From assembly GCA_965276005.1 (NCBI GenBank), contig OZ254962.1, positions 744,001 to 808,000 on the forward strand: 64,000 nucleotides of DNA. The letters are read 5' to 3'. Shown piece after piece: positions 34,944-42,728 of this stretch (its first letter is position 1; each line of letters begins with the position of its first letter). Origin of the DNA: G965232465 sp965276005. GTDB taxonomy: Bacteria; Pseudomonadota; Alphaproteobacteria; JAQWUY01. Both the position numbers and the translations under genes were made by a program. The notes under the pieces were generated by a model that saw only the letters and a list, made by a program, of their open reading frames with translations, made no database searches and was not told the DNA's origin.

Positions 34944-36746
34944 TTAATTATCATCCATCTTTAAAGCGTCCAAAAATACCGATTGTGGAATGTCCACATT
35001 GGCGAATTGACGCATGCGTTTTTTGCCTTGTTTTTGCTTGTCGAGTAGTTTTCGCTTGCGGCTGACATCGCCCCCATAACACTTGGCGGTCACATCCTTA
35101 CGCATGGCGGCGATGGTTTCACGAGCGATGATTTTACCGCCAATAGCCGCTTGAATGGGAATTTTAAACAGGTGTCTTGGAATAAGGTCTTTTAAGCGTT
35201 CACACATCCGTCTGCCCCGATATTCCGCTTGGGTACGGTGGACAATCATCGATAAACTGTCGACCGCTTCCCCATTTACCAGAATTTGCACCCGGACAAG
35301 ATCGCCCACTTCATAGCCGCTTTGTTCGTAGTCGAACGATGCGTAGCCTTTGGTAACCGATTTTAGGCGGTCGTAAAAATCGAACACCACTTCGTTTAGG
35401 GGCAGAGCGTATACAACCATTGCCCGTGCCCCCACATAAGTTAAATCCAGCTGTCGCCCTCGCTTGTCTGTACACAGAGTCAAAACCGCCCCCAAATAGG
35501 CATCTGGCACCATAATAGTCGCCCGAATCCACGGTTCTTGTACTTGTTTGATACGGGACACATCGGGAAAATCCACCGGGTTATGAATTTCCATGTACTT
35601 CCCATCGGTCAGCTCAAATGTATACACCACACTAGGGGCGGTGGTGATAAGATCGAGGTCGAACTCCCGGCTTAAGCGTTCTTGGATAATTTCAAGGTGC
35701 AACATACCCAAAAATCCACAGCGAAACCCCAACCCCAAAGCGGTAGACCCCTCTTGTTCGAAGTGAAACGAACTGTCGTTTAAGGCGAGTTTTTCTAAGC
35801 TGTCCCGCAACAGTTCGAATTGCCCTTGATCGGTGGGAAACAGTCCGCAAAATACCACCGGTACAGACGGCTGAAACCCCGCCAACATCTGTGTACAAGG
35901 TTTTCTGGCGTGGGTAATCGTATCGCCTACATGGCAGTCTTTGACCGATTTTATCGAGGCGGTAATAAAGCCGATTTCCCCAGCTGCCAACGCATCCACC
36001 ATCACCCCCTTAGGCGTCATAATACCCACCCTGTCGACCCCATAATCGGCACCGGTCGACAACATACGGATTTTATCGCCTTTTTTGAGAACGCCATTTT
36101 TCACCCGTACCAAAATCACCACCCCCAAGTACGCATCATACCAGCTGTCGACCAATAAAGCCTGTAAATCCCCGTCGACTTCCCCCGTAGGCGGGGGCAA
36201 TTCGGTGACGATAGATTCCAATACTTGGTCGATACCTAACCCGGTTTTTGCCGATATGGCAATGGCGTTTTCTGTGCCGATACCGATAACATCCTCGATC
36301 TGCTGTTTGACCCGATGCGGTTCGGCGGCGGGCAGGTCTATTTTGTTTAACACCGGGAATAAATCCAGATCCGCATCGATCGCCAAATACACATTGGCAA
36401 GCGTCTGGGCTTCCACCCCTTGCGACGCATCGACCACCAACAACGCCCCCTCACAAGCAGACAACGACCGAGATACCTCGTAAGAAAAATCCACATGCCC
36501 CGGCGTGTCCATCAGGTTTAAAGTATATTGTTTACCGTCTTTGGCTGTATACAGCAATCGGCAGGTTTGGGCTTTGATGGTAATGCCCCGCTCCCGTTCC
36601 AAATCCATACTATCCAGAACCTGCCCGTGCATCTCCCGATCGCTCAGCCCGCCACAAGTCTGAATCAACCGATCCGCAAGAGTCGATTTCCCATGATCAA
36701 TATGGGCAACAATAGAAAAATTCCTGATGTGCGATAACTCACTCAT
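34944..36746 (-). CDS. lepA: Elongation factor 4 (LepA)
   Basis: This 600-residue translational GTPase has G1 AHIDHGKSTLADRL at about residue 16, G3 DTPGHVDF, G4 NKID and the LepA-specific C-terminal RMRQFANVDIPQ segment. It back-translocates stalled ribosomes and aids subunit assembly. AAGGA lies before ATG 36746; a longer in-frame extension upstream lacks a ribosome binding site. The length equals that of E. coli LepA. It is transcribed alone from the promoter just upstream. Confidence 0.96.
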   Translation of the reverse strand: MSELSHIRNFSIVAHIDHGKSTLADRLIQTCGGLSDREMHGQVLDSMDLERERGITIKAQTCRLLYTAKDGKQYTLNLMDTPGHVDFSYEVSRSLSACEGALLVVDASQGVEAQTLANVYLAIDADLDLFPVLNKIDLPAAEPHRVKQQIEDVIGIGTENAIAISAKTGLGIDQVLESIVTELPPPTGEVDGDLQALLVDSWYDAYLGVVILVRVKNGVLKKGDKIRMLSTGADYGVDRVGIMTPKGVMVDALAAGEIGFITASIKSVKDCHVGDTITHARKPCTQMLAGFQPSVPVVFCGLFPTDQGQFELLRDSLEKLALNDSSFHFEQEGSTALGLGFRCGFLGMLHLEIIQERLSREFDLDLITTAPSVVYTFELTDGKYMEIHNPVDFPDVSRIKQVQEPWIRATIMVPDAYLGAVLTLCTDKRGRQLDLTYVGARAMVVYALPLNEVVFDFYDRLKSVTKGYASFDYEQSGYEVGDLVRVQILVNGEAVDSLSMIVHRTQAEYRGRRMCERLKDLIPRHLFKIPIQAAIGGKIIARETIAAMRKDVTAKCYGGDVSRKRKLLDKQKQGKKRMRQFANVDIPQSVFLDALKMDDN

Positions 36747-36782
36747 ATTGTGTCCTTTACACAGTGTATAGCTATGGGTATA

Positions 36783-36811
36783 TATGTACTGTGAAACGGG
36801 GAAATTGACAA
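36783..36811 (-). promoter_or_regulatory. lepA promoter
   Basis: Minus strand: TTGTCA (36811-36806), 17-base spacer, TACATA (36788-36783), about 37 bases before the start. Confidence 0.55.
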
Positions 36812-36841
36812 GGTATTTTGTCGACAATATTCGAATAATAT

Positions 36842-37117
36842 CTATTTTAACCGCACATAACGACTAAGATTTACCCCTACGCTAACTTCCGTTTGATAAG
36901 ATTCAGGTAAATCCGCCTTTTCAACAATTTCCTTAATGCTAAATTCTTTCGTTTGTCGACCTTTTTCTATTTCGTTTCCATACTTTATGCCAAATAGATG
37001 AATTGATAATTTTGCTTCTCTATGTTCTGAATTACGATACATATCTGCAAGTATATTTGATAACTCATCCAATGTCATAACTTTCCCCTTAAAAAAGGCT
37101 TCTGTCTGTTGTTGCAC
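36842..37117 (-). CDS. Small HTH-like protein of unknown function (accessory gene A)
   Basis: This 91-residue protein contains MTLDELSNILADMYRNSE, SIHLFGIKYGNEI and a C-terminal VNLSRYVRLK. The middle SIKEIVEKADLPESYQTEV looks like a helix-turn-helix. I recall small proteins of this type near DNA-modification or restriction genes but cannot confirm it here. The GTG at 37117 has AGGAG seven bases upstream; an alternative ATG at 37078 has AAGGGGAAA before it, so two starts are possible. The flanks are AT-rich compared with the housekeeping genes. A decayed copy of its promoter and first codons lies at 38741-38833. Confidence 0.6.
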   Translation of the reverse strand: MQQQTEAFFKGKVMTLDELSNILADMYRNSEHREAKLSIHLFGIKYGNEIEKGRQTKEFSIKEIVEKADLPESYQTEVSVGVNLSRYVRLK

Positions 37118-37136
37118 ATGTTTACTCCTAAGTACG

Positions 37137-37165
37137 ATAGTAACATATTATTTGCTACTGTGCAA
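37137..37165 (-). promoter_or_regulatory. Promoter of accessory gene A
   Basis: Minus strand: TTGCAC (37165-37160), 17-base spacer, TACTAT (37142-37137). The same arrangement is kept in the duplicate at 38799-38827, which supports it being a real element. Confidence 0.65.
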
Positions 37166-37294
37166 TATTTTTTAGATGGGTATGCTTTTGAAATATATCG
37201 GCTATTATAAATATCTATCACCCAAACAGAGCATATATAATATTAACATACGGAACCAACGCCCATATAAATCCGTTACTTTTTGCAAAAAATC

Positions 37295-37807
37295 TTATGT
37301 TTGGTGCCATATTTTTTCGATATACGCCGCCACAGGTTGCCATAAGACCACTTCGCCATCGTCTTGGACATGAAATACTTTTGCGTGGTTTCTAGGGGCT
37401 ATGTTACACATTTGTGTAAAATTGCTACAAAAATTTTGAATGCCCTTATTTTTTACACAAAATTGGTGTTTGGTGATATGGTCTGTTTGGCGTTTACAAT
37501 CAAAATATGCCTGCAATATTTGACTGCAGATTCTATAGCGATTGTTATGCCATCTAGGCACTTTGCGTTTGACTTTGTTTATTTCGTCATTTTCCTGTGT
37601 TGTGTATACAGAATTTTCTACAACAACATTTGTTGTATCGTCTTTAGGTATTTGCGTATGCGGGTTTTGAGACTCCAAACACTGCGTATACTCCGCTAAT
37701 TTACGCACCACATCAATAGGCGATATACCGTCTTCGCTTTTTAGTACGGCTTCATGTTCCATGATGTATGAAATTGTTGTTCTAAAATTTTGTATAACCT
37801 TATCCAT
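37295..37807 (-). CDS. Unknown protein, accessory gene B
   Basis: This 170-residue soluble protein is not recognised. The N-terminal third (DKVIQNFRTTISYIMEHEAV ... SPIDVVRKLAEYTQCLE) is helical; the middle is polar and low-complexity. The C-terminal half is basic and Cys/His-rich (KVKRKVPRWHNNRYRICSQILQAYF, then FCSNFTQMCNIAPRNHAKVF and VVLWQPVAAYIEKIW) and resembles a small winged-helix or nucleic-acid-binding fold, which is only a guess. The start has a poor ribosome binding site. A truncated 5' copy (16 codons) lies at 38665-38737. It lies between genes A and C on the same strand. Confidence 0.55.
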   Translation of the reverse strand: MDKVIQNFRTTISYIMEHEAVLKSEDGISPIDVVRKLAEYTQCLESQNPHTQIPKDDTTNVVVENSVYTTQENDEINKVKRKVPRWHNNRYRICSQILQAYFDCKRQTDHITKHQFCVKNKGIQNFCSNFTQMCNIAPRNHAKVFHVQDDGEVVLWQPVAAYIEKIWHQT

Positions 37808-37848
37808 TTTTTAAGCTTTCTAATAAAATACTATATTGACCAACCAAA

Positions 37849-37874
37849 AGACCAGTGAAATACATCACTGGTCT
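37849..37874 (-). terminator. Perfect 10-pair hairpin between accessory genes C and B
   Basis: AGACCAGTGA, loop AATACA, TCACTGGTCT. On the minus strand it is followed by TTTGGTTGG, a weak T-tract, so it may be a terminator for gene C or an operator-like site before gene B. Confidence 0.45.
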
Positions 37875-37892
37875 ATGGCTAGAAAGGAGATA

Positions 37893-38231
37893 CTATGACA
37901 AACTTAATATGTCTAACTTTAACCACTTTTTAATTGCTTCACTTGCGATTTTAACTATCTCTTTTTTAAGTTGTTCTATGGAGTGTTTTTCGTATTGATT
38001 ATATATTCTAATACTATTACTAGAACATTTATGTTCTCTTTTTTCATTACAAAGTTTTTTATAATCAGAAACTTTGGCTTTTAAACTGCTACCTAGAACA
38101 CCGCAATGTTCTGCAAGTCTATCACATAGTGTACCTCTTGTTGTTTCTATATTCCTGTAGCACATTCTCATAATTAACAAACAACACATTTCAATTGAAT
38201 CGTCCCATCCACTATTTCTACGATACGCCAT
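37893..38231 (-). CDS. Unknown protein resembling the N-terminal domain of some HNH endonucleases (accessory gene C)
   Basis: This 112-residue protein has the pattern W-x-DSIEMCCLLIMRMCYRN, then RLAEHCGVLGSSLKAKVSDYKKLC and NSIRIYNQYE. That layout (a helical start, a segment resembling RxxSALxxKLxNF, then a NASR-like stretch) resembles a domain found before HNH nuclease domains in restriction-type proteins. No HNH motif or nuclease residues are present here, so it would be a stand-alone domain or remnant. AAAGGAAA lies seven bases before the ATG. The resemblance is from memory and weak. Confidence 0.5.
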   Translation of the reverse strand: MAYRRNSGWDDSIEMCCLLIMRMCYRNIETTRGTLCDRLAEHCGVLGSSLKAKVSDYKKLCNEKREHKCSSNSIRIYNQYEKHSIEQLKKEIVKIASEAIKKWLKLDILSLS

Positions 38232-38390
38232 TTTGTTTTCCTTTCAGTATATCTAGGGTTAAAATATGTCATCGAATCATCACAAGTACACTATACATAA
38301 AATAAAAGAAGATGGCAAGAAAGAAATACAAAAAAATACATGTATTATATTATCATATTGTTTTTATTGATAAAAATGTTTGTATATATA

Positions 38391-38654
38391 CTATAATTTT
38401 ACATAAATAGAGTCTAAATCACATTTTTCACCACTATCTATAAAGAAAATGTAATTGTCGTATGCGTACTTTTCATACTTTAATATAATGTCTTCTGCAT
38501 ATCCATATTCATAACAATATTTGGTACGGATGAGATATTTTCCATCGGTTGTTTCATACCAATTTCCATCGATACGCTTTACAGTTAATATATACTTTGC
38601 AGCATATGCGGAGTTCAACATAAGCAACATACATACTTTTATTATAAACTTCAT
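38391..38654 (-). CDS. Small exported protein of unknown function (accessory gene D)
   Basis: This 87-residue protein has a clear signal peptide (MKFIIKVCMLLMLNSAYA, cleavage before AKYIL), leaving a mature protein of about 69 residues rich in Tyr, Asp and Lys with two Cys that could pair. No family recognised. The ribosome binding site is weak. Directly upstream lies a truncated copy of gene B. Confidence 0.5.
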   Translation of the reverse strand: MKFIIKVCMLLMLNSAYAAKYILTVKRIDGNWYETTDGKYLIRTKYCYEYGYAEDIILKYEKYAYDNYIFFIDSGEKCDLDSIYVKL

Positions 38655-38664
38655 TTCTGTTTAT

Positions 38665-38737
38665 CTAATGTATGAAATTGTTGTTCTAAAATTTTGTATG
38701 ACCTGATCCATTTTTTAAACTTTCTAATAAAATATCA
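38665..38737 (-). pseudogene. Truncated duplicate of the 5' end of accessory gene B
   Basis: About 70 bases nearly identical to 37761-37829. The frame reads MDQVIQNFRTTISYIR and then stops, compared with MDKVIQNFRTTISYIMEH in the intact gene. Confidence 0.8.
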
Positions 38738-38740
38738 TGC

Positions 38741-38833
38741 AGTGGGTATCGATTTTAAAAAATTCCGTCTGTTATTGCATATGCTTACCCCTAGCGTGAT
38801 AGTAACATATTATTTGATACTGTGCAATACTTT
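38741..38833 (-). pseudogene. Decayed duplicate of the accessory gene A promoter and first codons
   Basis: The segment 38763-38833 matches 37101-37170 with scattered changes. It keeps TTGCAC, 17 bases, TACTAT (38827-38799), but the coding start reads ATG CAA TAA, a stop at the third codon. Confidence 0.75.
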
Positions 38834-38865
38834 TATAAGGTATACACCACTAAACAACAAACAGC

Positions 38866-39339
38866 CTATTTATATGCAATCTCCACAATTTCGTATTCAA
38901 TCGTACCGGCGGGGGCTTGTACTTGTACTGTGTCGCCCTGTTGTTTGCCTATTAACGCTCTTGCTACGGGGGAGGATATGGATATTTTGCCTTGTGATAG
39001 GTCGGCTTCTGGGTCGCCTACTATGGTGTAGGATTTTTCGGCGTCTGTTTGGCAATCGGCGATGATGACGGTTGCCCCGAAGGTGACTTTATCGCTGGCT
39101 ATGCCTATGGGGTCGATGACTTCGGCTGAGGATATGATGGCTTCTAGTTCGTTTATGCGTCCTTCGATAAACGATTGTTTTTCTCGGGCGGCGTGGTATT
39201 CGGCATTTTCTGATAAATCGCCGTGTTCACGGGCTTCGGCGATGGCTGTGATGACGGCGGGTCTTTCTGTGTCCCGCAGTTTTTTTAGCTCCTCTTGCAG
39301 CACATCGTAGCCCTGCTTGGTCAAAGGTATTTTTTGCAT
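38866..39339 (-). CDS. greA: Transcription elongation factor GreA
   Basis: This 157-residue protein has an N-terminal coiled coil with LTKQGYDVLQEELKKLRDTERPAVITAIAEAREHGDLSENAEYHAAREKQ, including the acidic tip residues (D and E of GDLSENAEY) that stimulate RNA cleavage, and the C-terminal FKBP-like domain with SYTIVGDPEAD and SPVARALIGKQQGD. It rescues backtracked RNA polymerase. I chose ATG 39339 (MQKIPLT) over an upstream TTG at 39354. It follows carB by about 24 bases, a usual alphaproteobacterial pair. Confidence 0.95.
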   Translation of the reverse strand: MQKIPLTKQGYDVLQEELKKLRDTERPAVITAIAEAREHGDLSENAEYHAAREKQSFIEGRINELEAIISSAEVIDPIGIASDKVTFGATVIIADCQTDAEKSYTIVGDPEADLSQGKISISSPVARALIGKQQGDTVQVQAPAGTIEYEIVEIAYK

Positions 39340-39363
39340 GTCATTTTTTCCCAAATATATATT

Positions 39364-42300
39364 TTAGTGTTCCTTAAAGTACCGCTGTACGGCTATCACA
39401 TCAAAATCTTGTTTCGCTTGCGACTCCAAAGCCCGCACAGTCGCCTCGAACCCGTTCATAGTCGTGTAGTAGGGTATTTTATTCATAAGCGTATCGTTAC
39501 GCAAGGAAAAACTATCTTTTATCGACATTTCGCCACTTACGGTGTTAAATACCAAGTCGACTTCCCCATTGACAATGGCATCGCAAATATGCGGTCTGCC
39601 CTCTGCCACTTTATAAATGCGGGTAGCGGCGACACCGTGTTCACCGAAGTATTGTTGTGTCCCCCCTGTTGCCAAAATCTCGAACCCCAATGTTACCAAC
39701 CGTTTGGCAAGGGCGACCGCTCGGGGTTTATCGGATTCTTTGACCGATATAAACACTTTGCCGGATTTGGGCAGCCGCATGCCTGCCCCCATTTGGGCTT
39801 TTAGGAACGCCAAGCCAAAATCTGCATCGATGCCCATAACTTCGCCGGTCGACCGCATTTCTGGCCCCAAGATAACATCGACACCGGGAAAGCGATTAAA
39901 CGGAAATACGGATTCTTTTACCGCAATGCGGTTGCTTTTTGGCGTGGTGGGCAACGCCATATCCGCCAGTTTTTGCCCCACCATCAACAGCGAGGCGATT
40001 TTTGCCACTGCAACCCCTGTGGCTTTTGCCACGAACGGTACGGTTCTCGATGCCCGGGGATTGACTTCCAAGATAAACACCTGCCGGTCTTGAATGGCGA
40101 ATTGTACATTCATCAAGCCGACAACGCCTAGTCCGTGTGCCAACAGGGTCGCCTGCCGCTGCATTTCGTCTTGTAGGTCTTGGTCTAGGGTATACGGAGG
40201 CAAGGCACAGGCACTGTCGCCGGAGTGAATCCCCGCCTCTTCGATGTGTTCCATAATCCCCGCCACAAATACATCGGTGCCATCGCACAAGGCATCGAGG
40301 TCGATTTCCACCGCATCCGCTAAGTAATAATCGACCAAAACCGGGCTGTTACCGGACACTTCCACAGCCGTTGCCATATAGTGTCGCAAAGCGGTTTCGT
40401 CGTGGACAATCTCCATCGCCCGCCCGCCCAGTACATAGCTGGGACGCACCACAACCGGATAGCCAATGTCTTCGGCGATAACAACCGCCTGTTCGACGCT
40501 GGTGGCAATACCGTTTGGCGGCTGCCGTAAGTCGAGTTTGTGCAACAGGGCTTGAAACCGTTCCCGGTCTTCGGCTAAATCGATAGCATCGGGCGAAGTC
40601 CCCAAAATAGGAATGCCATATTCGCCCAAAACTTGCGACAATTTTAGCGGCGTTTGTCCGCCAAATTGTACAATCACGCCGACAACTTCGCCGCTCTGCC
40701 GTTCCCTGTCGATGAGGGAGATCACATCCTCGTCGTGTAGCGGTTCAAAATACAGTCTGTCCGAAGTGTCATAATCGGTCGACACGGTTTCTGGGTTGCA
40801 ATTGACCATAATCGTTTCGTACCCCGCAGCGGACAACGCATAACACGCATGTACACAGCAATAATCGAATTCGATACCCTGTCCAATACGGTTGGGTCCG
40901 CCGCCTAAGACGATAACTTTTTTACGGTCTGAAATATGGGCTTCACATACAGCGGGGGTGATACCGTTGCCTTCGTATGTGCTGTACATGTACGGGGTTT
41001 GGCTGGCAAATTCTGCGGCACAGGTATCGATCCGCTTGTATACGGGGTTGATGTTGAGTTTTTGTCGTATGTCGTACACTTGCCGGGCAGTAACGCCCGC
41101 CAACTTGGCAAGCCTTGCATCGGAAAACCCCATTTGCTTTATATCTTGCATCTCTAGGGCGGTTTGCGGCAATCCGCCATCGATAATCCGTTGTTCTGCC
41201 TGTACCAACAGGTCGATTTGTTCGATAAACCACAGGTCTACTTTGGTGGCTTGGTGGATGCGGTGGCGGCTCATACCGTATCGCAACGCTTGGGCGATTT
41301 TTAGGATGCGATCCGGTTTTTGTGGAATAAGAGCCGATTCGACCATTGCCATATCGACCTGTCCATCGCTGTTTACAGCGTGTGGCAACACGACTTCGTC
41401 GAGACCGGTCACGCCGGTTTCCATAGACCGTAAGGCTTTTTGCAAACTTTCGGCAAAGCACCGCCCGATGGACATAGCCTCGCCTACGGATTTCATCGCC
41501 GTGGTTAAATTGTCCTTTGCCCCAGAAAATTTTTCGAAAGTAAAGCGGGGCATTTTGGTAATCACATAGTCGATGGTCGGTTCGAACGATGCAGGCGTCA
41601 CCTGAGTAATATCGTTTTGCAATTCGTCGAGAGTATATCCCACCGCCAATTTTGCCGCTACTTTGGCAATGGGAAAACCGGTGGCTTTTGAGGCAAGTGC
41701 CGATGACCTCGATACCCGTGGGTTCATTTCGATAACGATTAAATCGCCATTTTGTGGATCGACCGCAAATTGCACATTAGATCCGCCGGTCTCGACGCCA
41801 ATTTCGCGCAACACAGCAATCGAGGCGTTGCGCATAATTTGATATTCTTTGTCGGTTAAGGTCAGTGCTGGGGCGACGGTAACACTGTCGCCCGTGTGTA
41901 TCCCCATAGGGTCGATATTTTCAATGGCACAGACGATAATACAGTTATCGTCTTTGTCCCGCACCACTTCCATTTCGTATTCTTTCCACCCTAATACAGA
42001 TTGCTCGACCAATACGGTAGATACGGGGGAGGCGTCGATGCCACGACTGACAATGTCGATGTATTCTGCCTTAGTATAAGCGATGCCGCCGCCGGTGCCG
42101 CCCATAGTAAAGCTGGGGCGGATAATCGCCGGCAGCCCCACCAGCTGCAAGGCGTTTTCCGCTTGTTCCACAGAGCCAATCTGTATCGAAGTGGGGGTTT
42201 TTAAACCAATTTTTGTCATCGCTTGTTTAAAGCGATGCCGGTCTTCGGCTTTGTCGATGACATCGGCTTTTGCCCCGATCATTTCGATACCCAGCCGTTG

Positions 42301-42624
42301 CAAAACGCCGCTCGATTCCAATGCCAATGCGGTATTTAAGGCGGTTTGCCCGCCCATAGTCGGCAACAATGCATCGGGGCGTTCTTTGACAAGGATTTTT
42401 TCCACTGTATCGGGGGTGATGGGTTCGATATAGGTTACATCCGCCATATTCGGGTCGGTCATAATGGTTGCCGGATTAGAATTTACCAGAATAACTTTAT
42501 AGCCCTCTTCTCGCAACGCTTTACAGGCTTGTGTTCCCGAATAATCAAATTCGCATGCTTGACCGACGACAATAGGCCCTGCCCCTATGATCATAATCGA
42601 CTGGATGTCCGTTCTTTTTGGCAT
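39364..42624 (-). CDS. carB: Carbamoyl-phosphate synthase large subunit
   Basis: This 1,086-residue enzyme makes carbamoyl phosphate from ammonia (delivered by CarA), bicarbonate and two ATP, for arginine and pyrimidine synthesis. Both ATP-grasp halves are present: the first starts IMIIGAGPIVVGQACEFDYSG, the second VIVLGGGPNRIGQGIEFDYCC. The C-terminal MGS-like regulatory domain begins near residue 935 (KSGKVFISVKESDKP). The length is normal. carA is not adjacent in this window. greA follows. Confidence 0.96.
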   Translation of the reverse strand: MPKRTDIQSIMIIGAGPIVVGQACEFDYSGTQACKALREEGYKVILVNSNPATIMTDPNMADVTYIEPITPDTVEKILVKERPDALLPTMGGQTALNTALALESSGVLQRLGIEMIGAKADVIDKAEDRHRFKQAMTKIGLKTPTSIQIGSVEQAENALQLVGLPAIIRPSFTMGGTGGGIAYTKAEYIDIVSRGIDASPVSTVLVEQSVLGWKEYEMEVVRDKDDNCIIVCAIENIDPMGIHTGDSVTVAPALTLTDKEYQIMRNASIAVLREIGVETGGSNVQFAVDPQNGDLIVIEMNPRVSRSSALASKATGFPIAKVAAKLAVGYTLDELQNDITQVTPASFEPTIDYVITKMPRFTFEKFSGAKDNLTTAMKSVGEAMSIGRCFAESLQKALRSMETGVTGLDEVVLPHAVNSDGQVDMAMVESALIPQKPDRILKIAQALRYGMSRHRIHQATKVDLWFIEQIDLLVQAEQRIIDGGLPQTALEMQDIKQMGFSDARLAKLAGVTARQVYDIRQKLNINPVYKRIDTCAAEFASQTPYMYSTYEGNGITPAVCEAHISDRKKVIVLGGGPNRIGQGIEFDYCCVHACYALSAAGYETIMVNCNPETVSTDYDTSDRLYFEPLHDEDVISLIDRERQSGEVVGVIVQFGGQTPLKLSQVLGEYGIPILGTSPDAIDLAEDRERFQALLHKLDLRQPPNGIATSVEQAVVIAEDIGYPVVVRPSYVLGGRAMEIVHDETALRHYMATAVEVSGNSPVLVDYYLADAVEIDLDALCDGTDVFVAGIMEHIEEAGIHSGDSACALPPYTLDQDLQDEMQRQATLLAHGLGVVGLMNVQFAIQDRQVFILEVNPRASRTVPFVAKATGVAVAKIASLLMVGQKLADMALPTTPKSNRIAVKESVFPFNRFPGVDVILGPEMRSTGEVMGIDADFGLAFLKAQMGAGMRLPKSGKVFISVKESDKPRAVALAKRLVTLGFEILATGGTQQYFGEHGVAATRIYKVAEGRPHICDAIVNGEVDLVFNTVSGEMSIKDSFSLRNDTLMNKIPYYTTMNGFEATVRALESQAKQDFDVIAVQRYFKEH

Positions 42625-42728
42625 GTTATATATACTCGCTTTTCGTGTGTTACAAAGGGATGACCCGTTGCAAGTTCTATACTATTTTTTATTATTTCGC
42701 AAGGGCGAAAAGGGCGAAAAGGGTTTTT
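42625..42728 (-). other. Short intergenic region between adhesin 3 and carB
   Basis: Contains a 9-base unit GGGCGAAAA repeated directly (42703-42720) and a possible minus-strand promoter before carB. I see no strong terminator for adhesin 3, so read-through into carB is possible. Confidence 0.4.

Noticed and set aside
39617..42433. Several plus-strand frames of 100-225 codons opposite carB
   Set aside because: Shadow frames of a clear, full-length carB; codon-bias artefacts.
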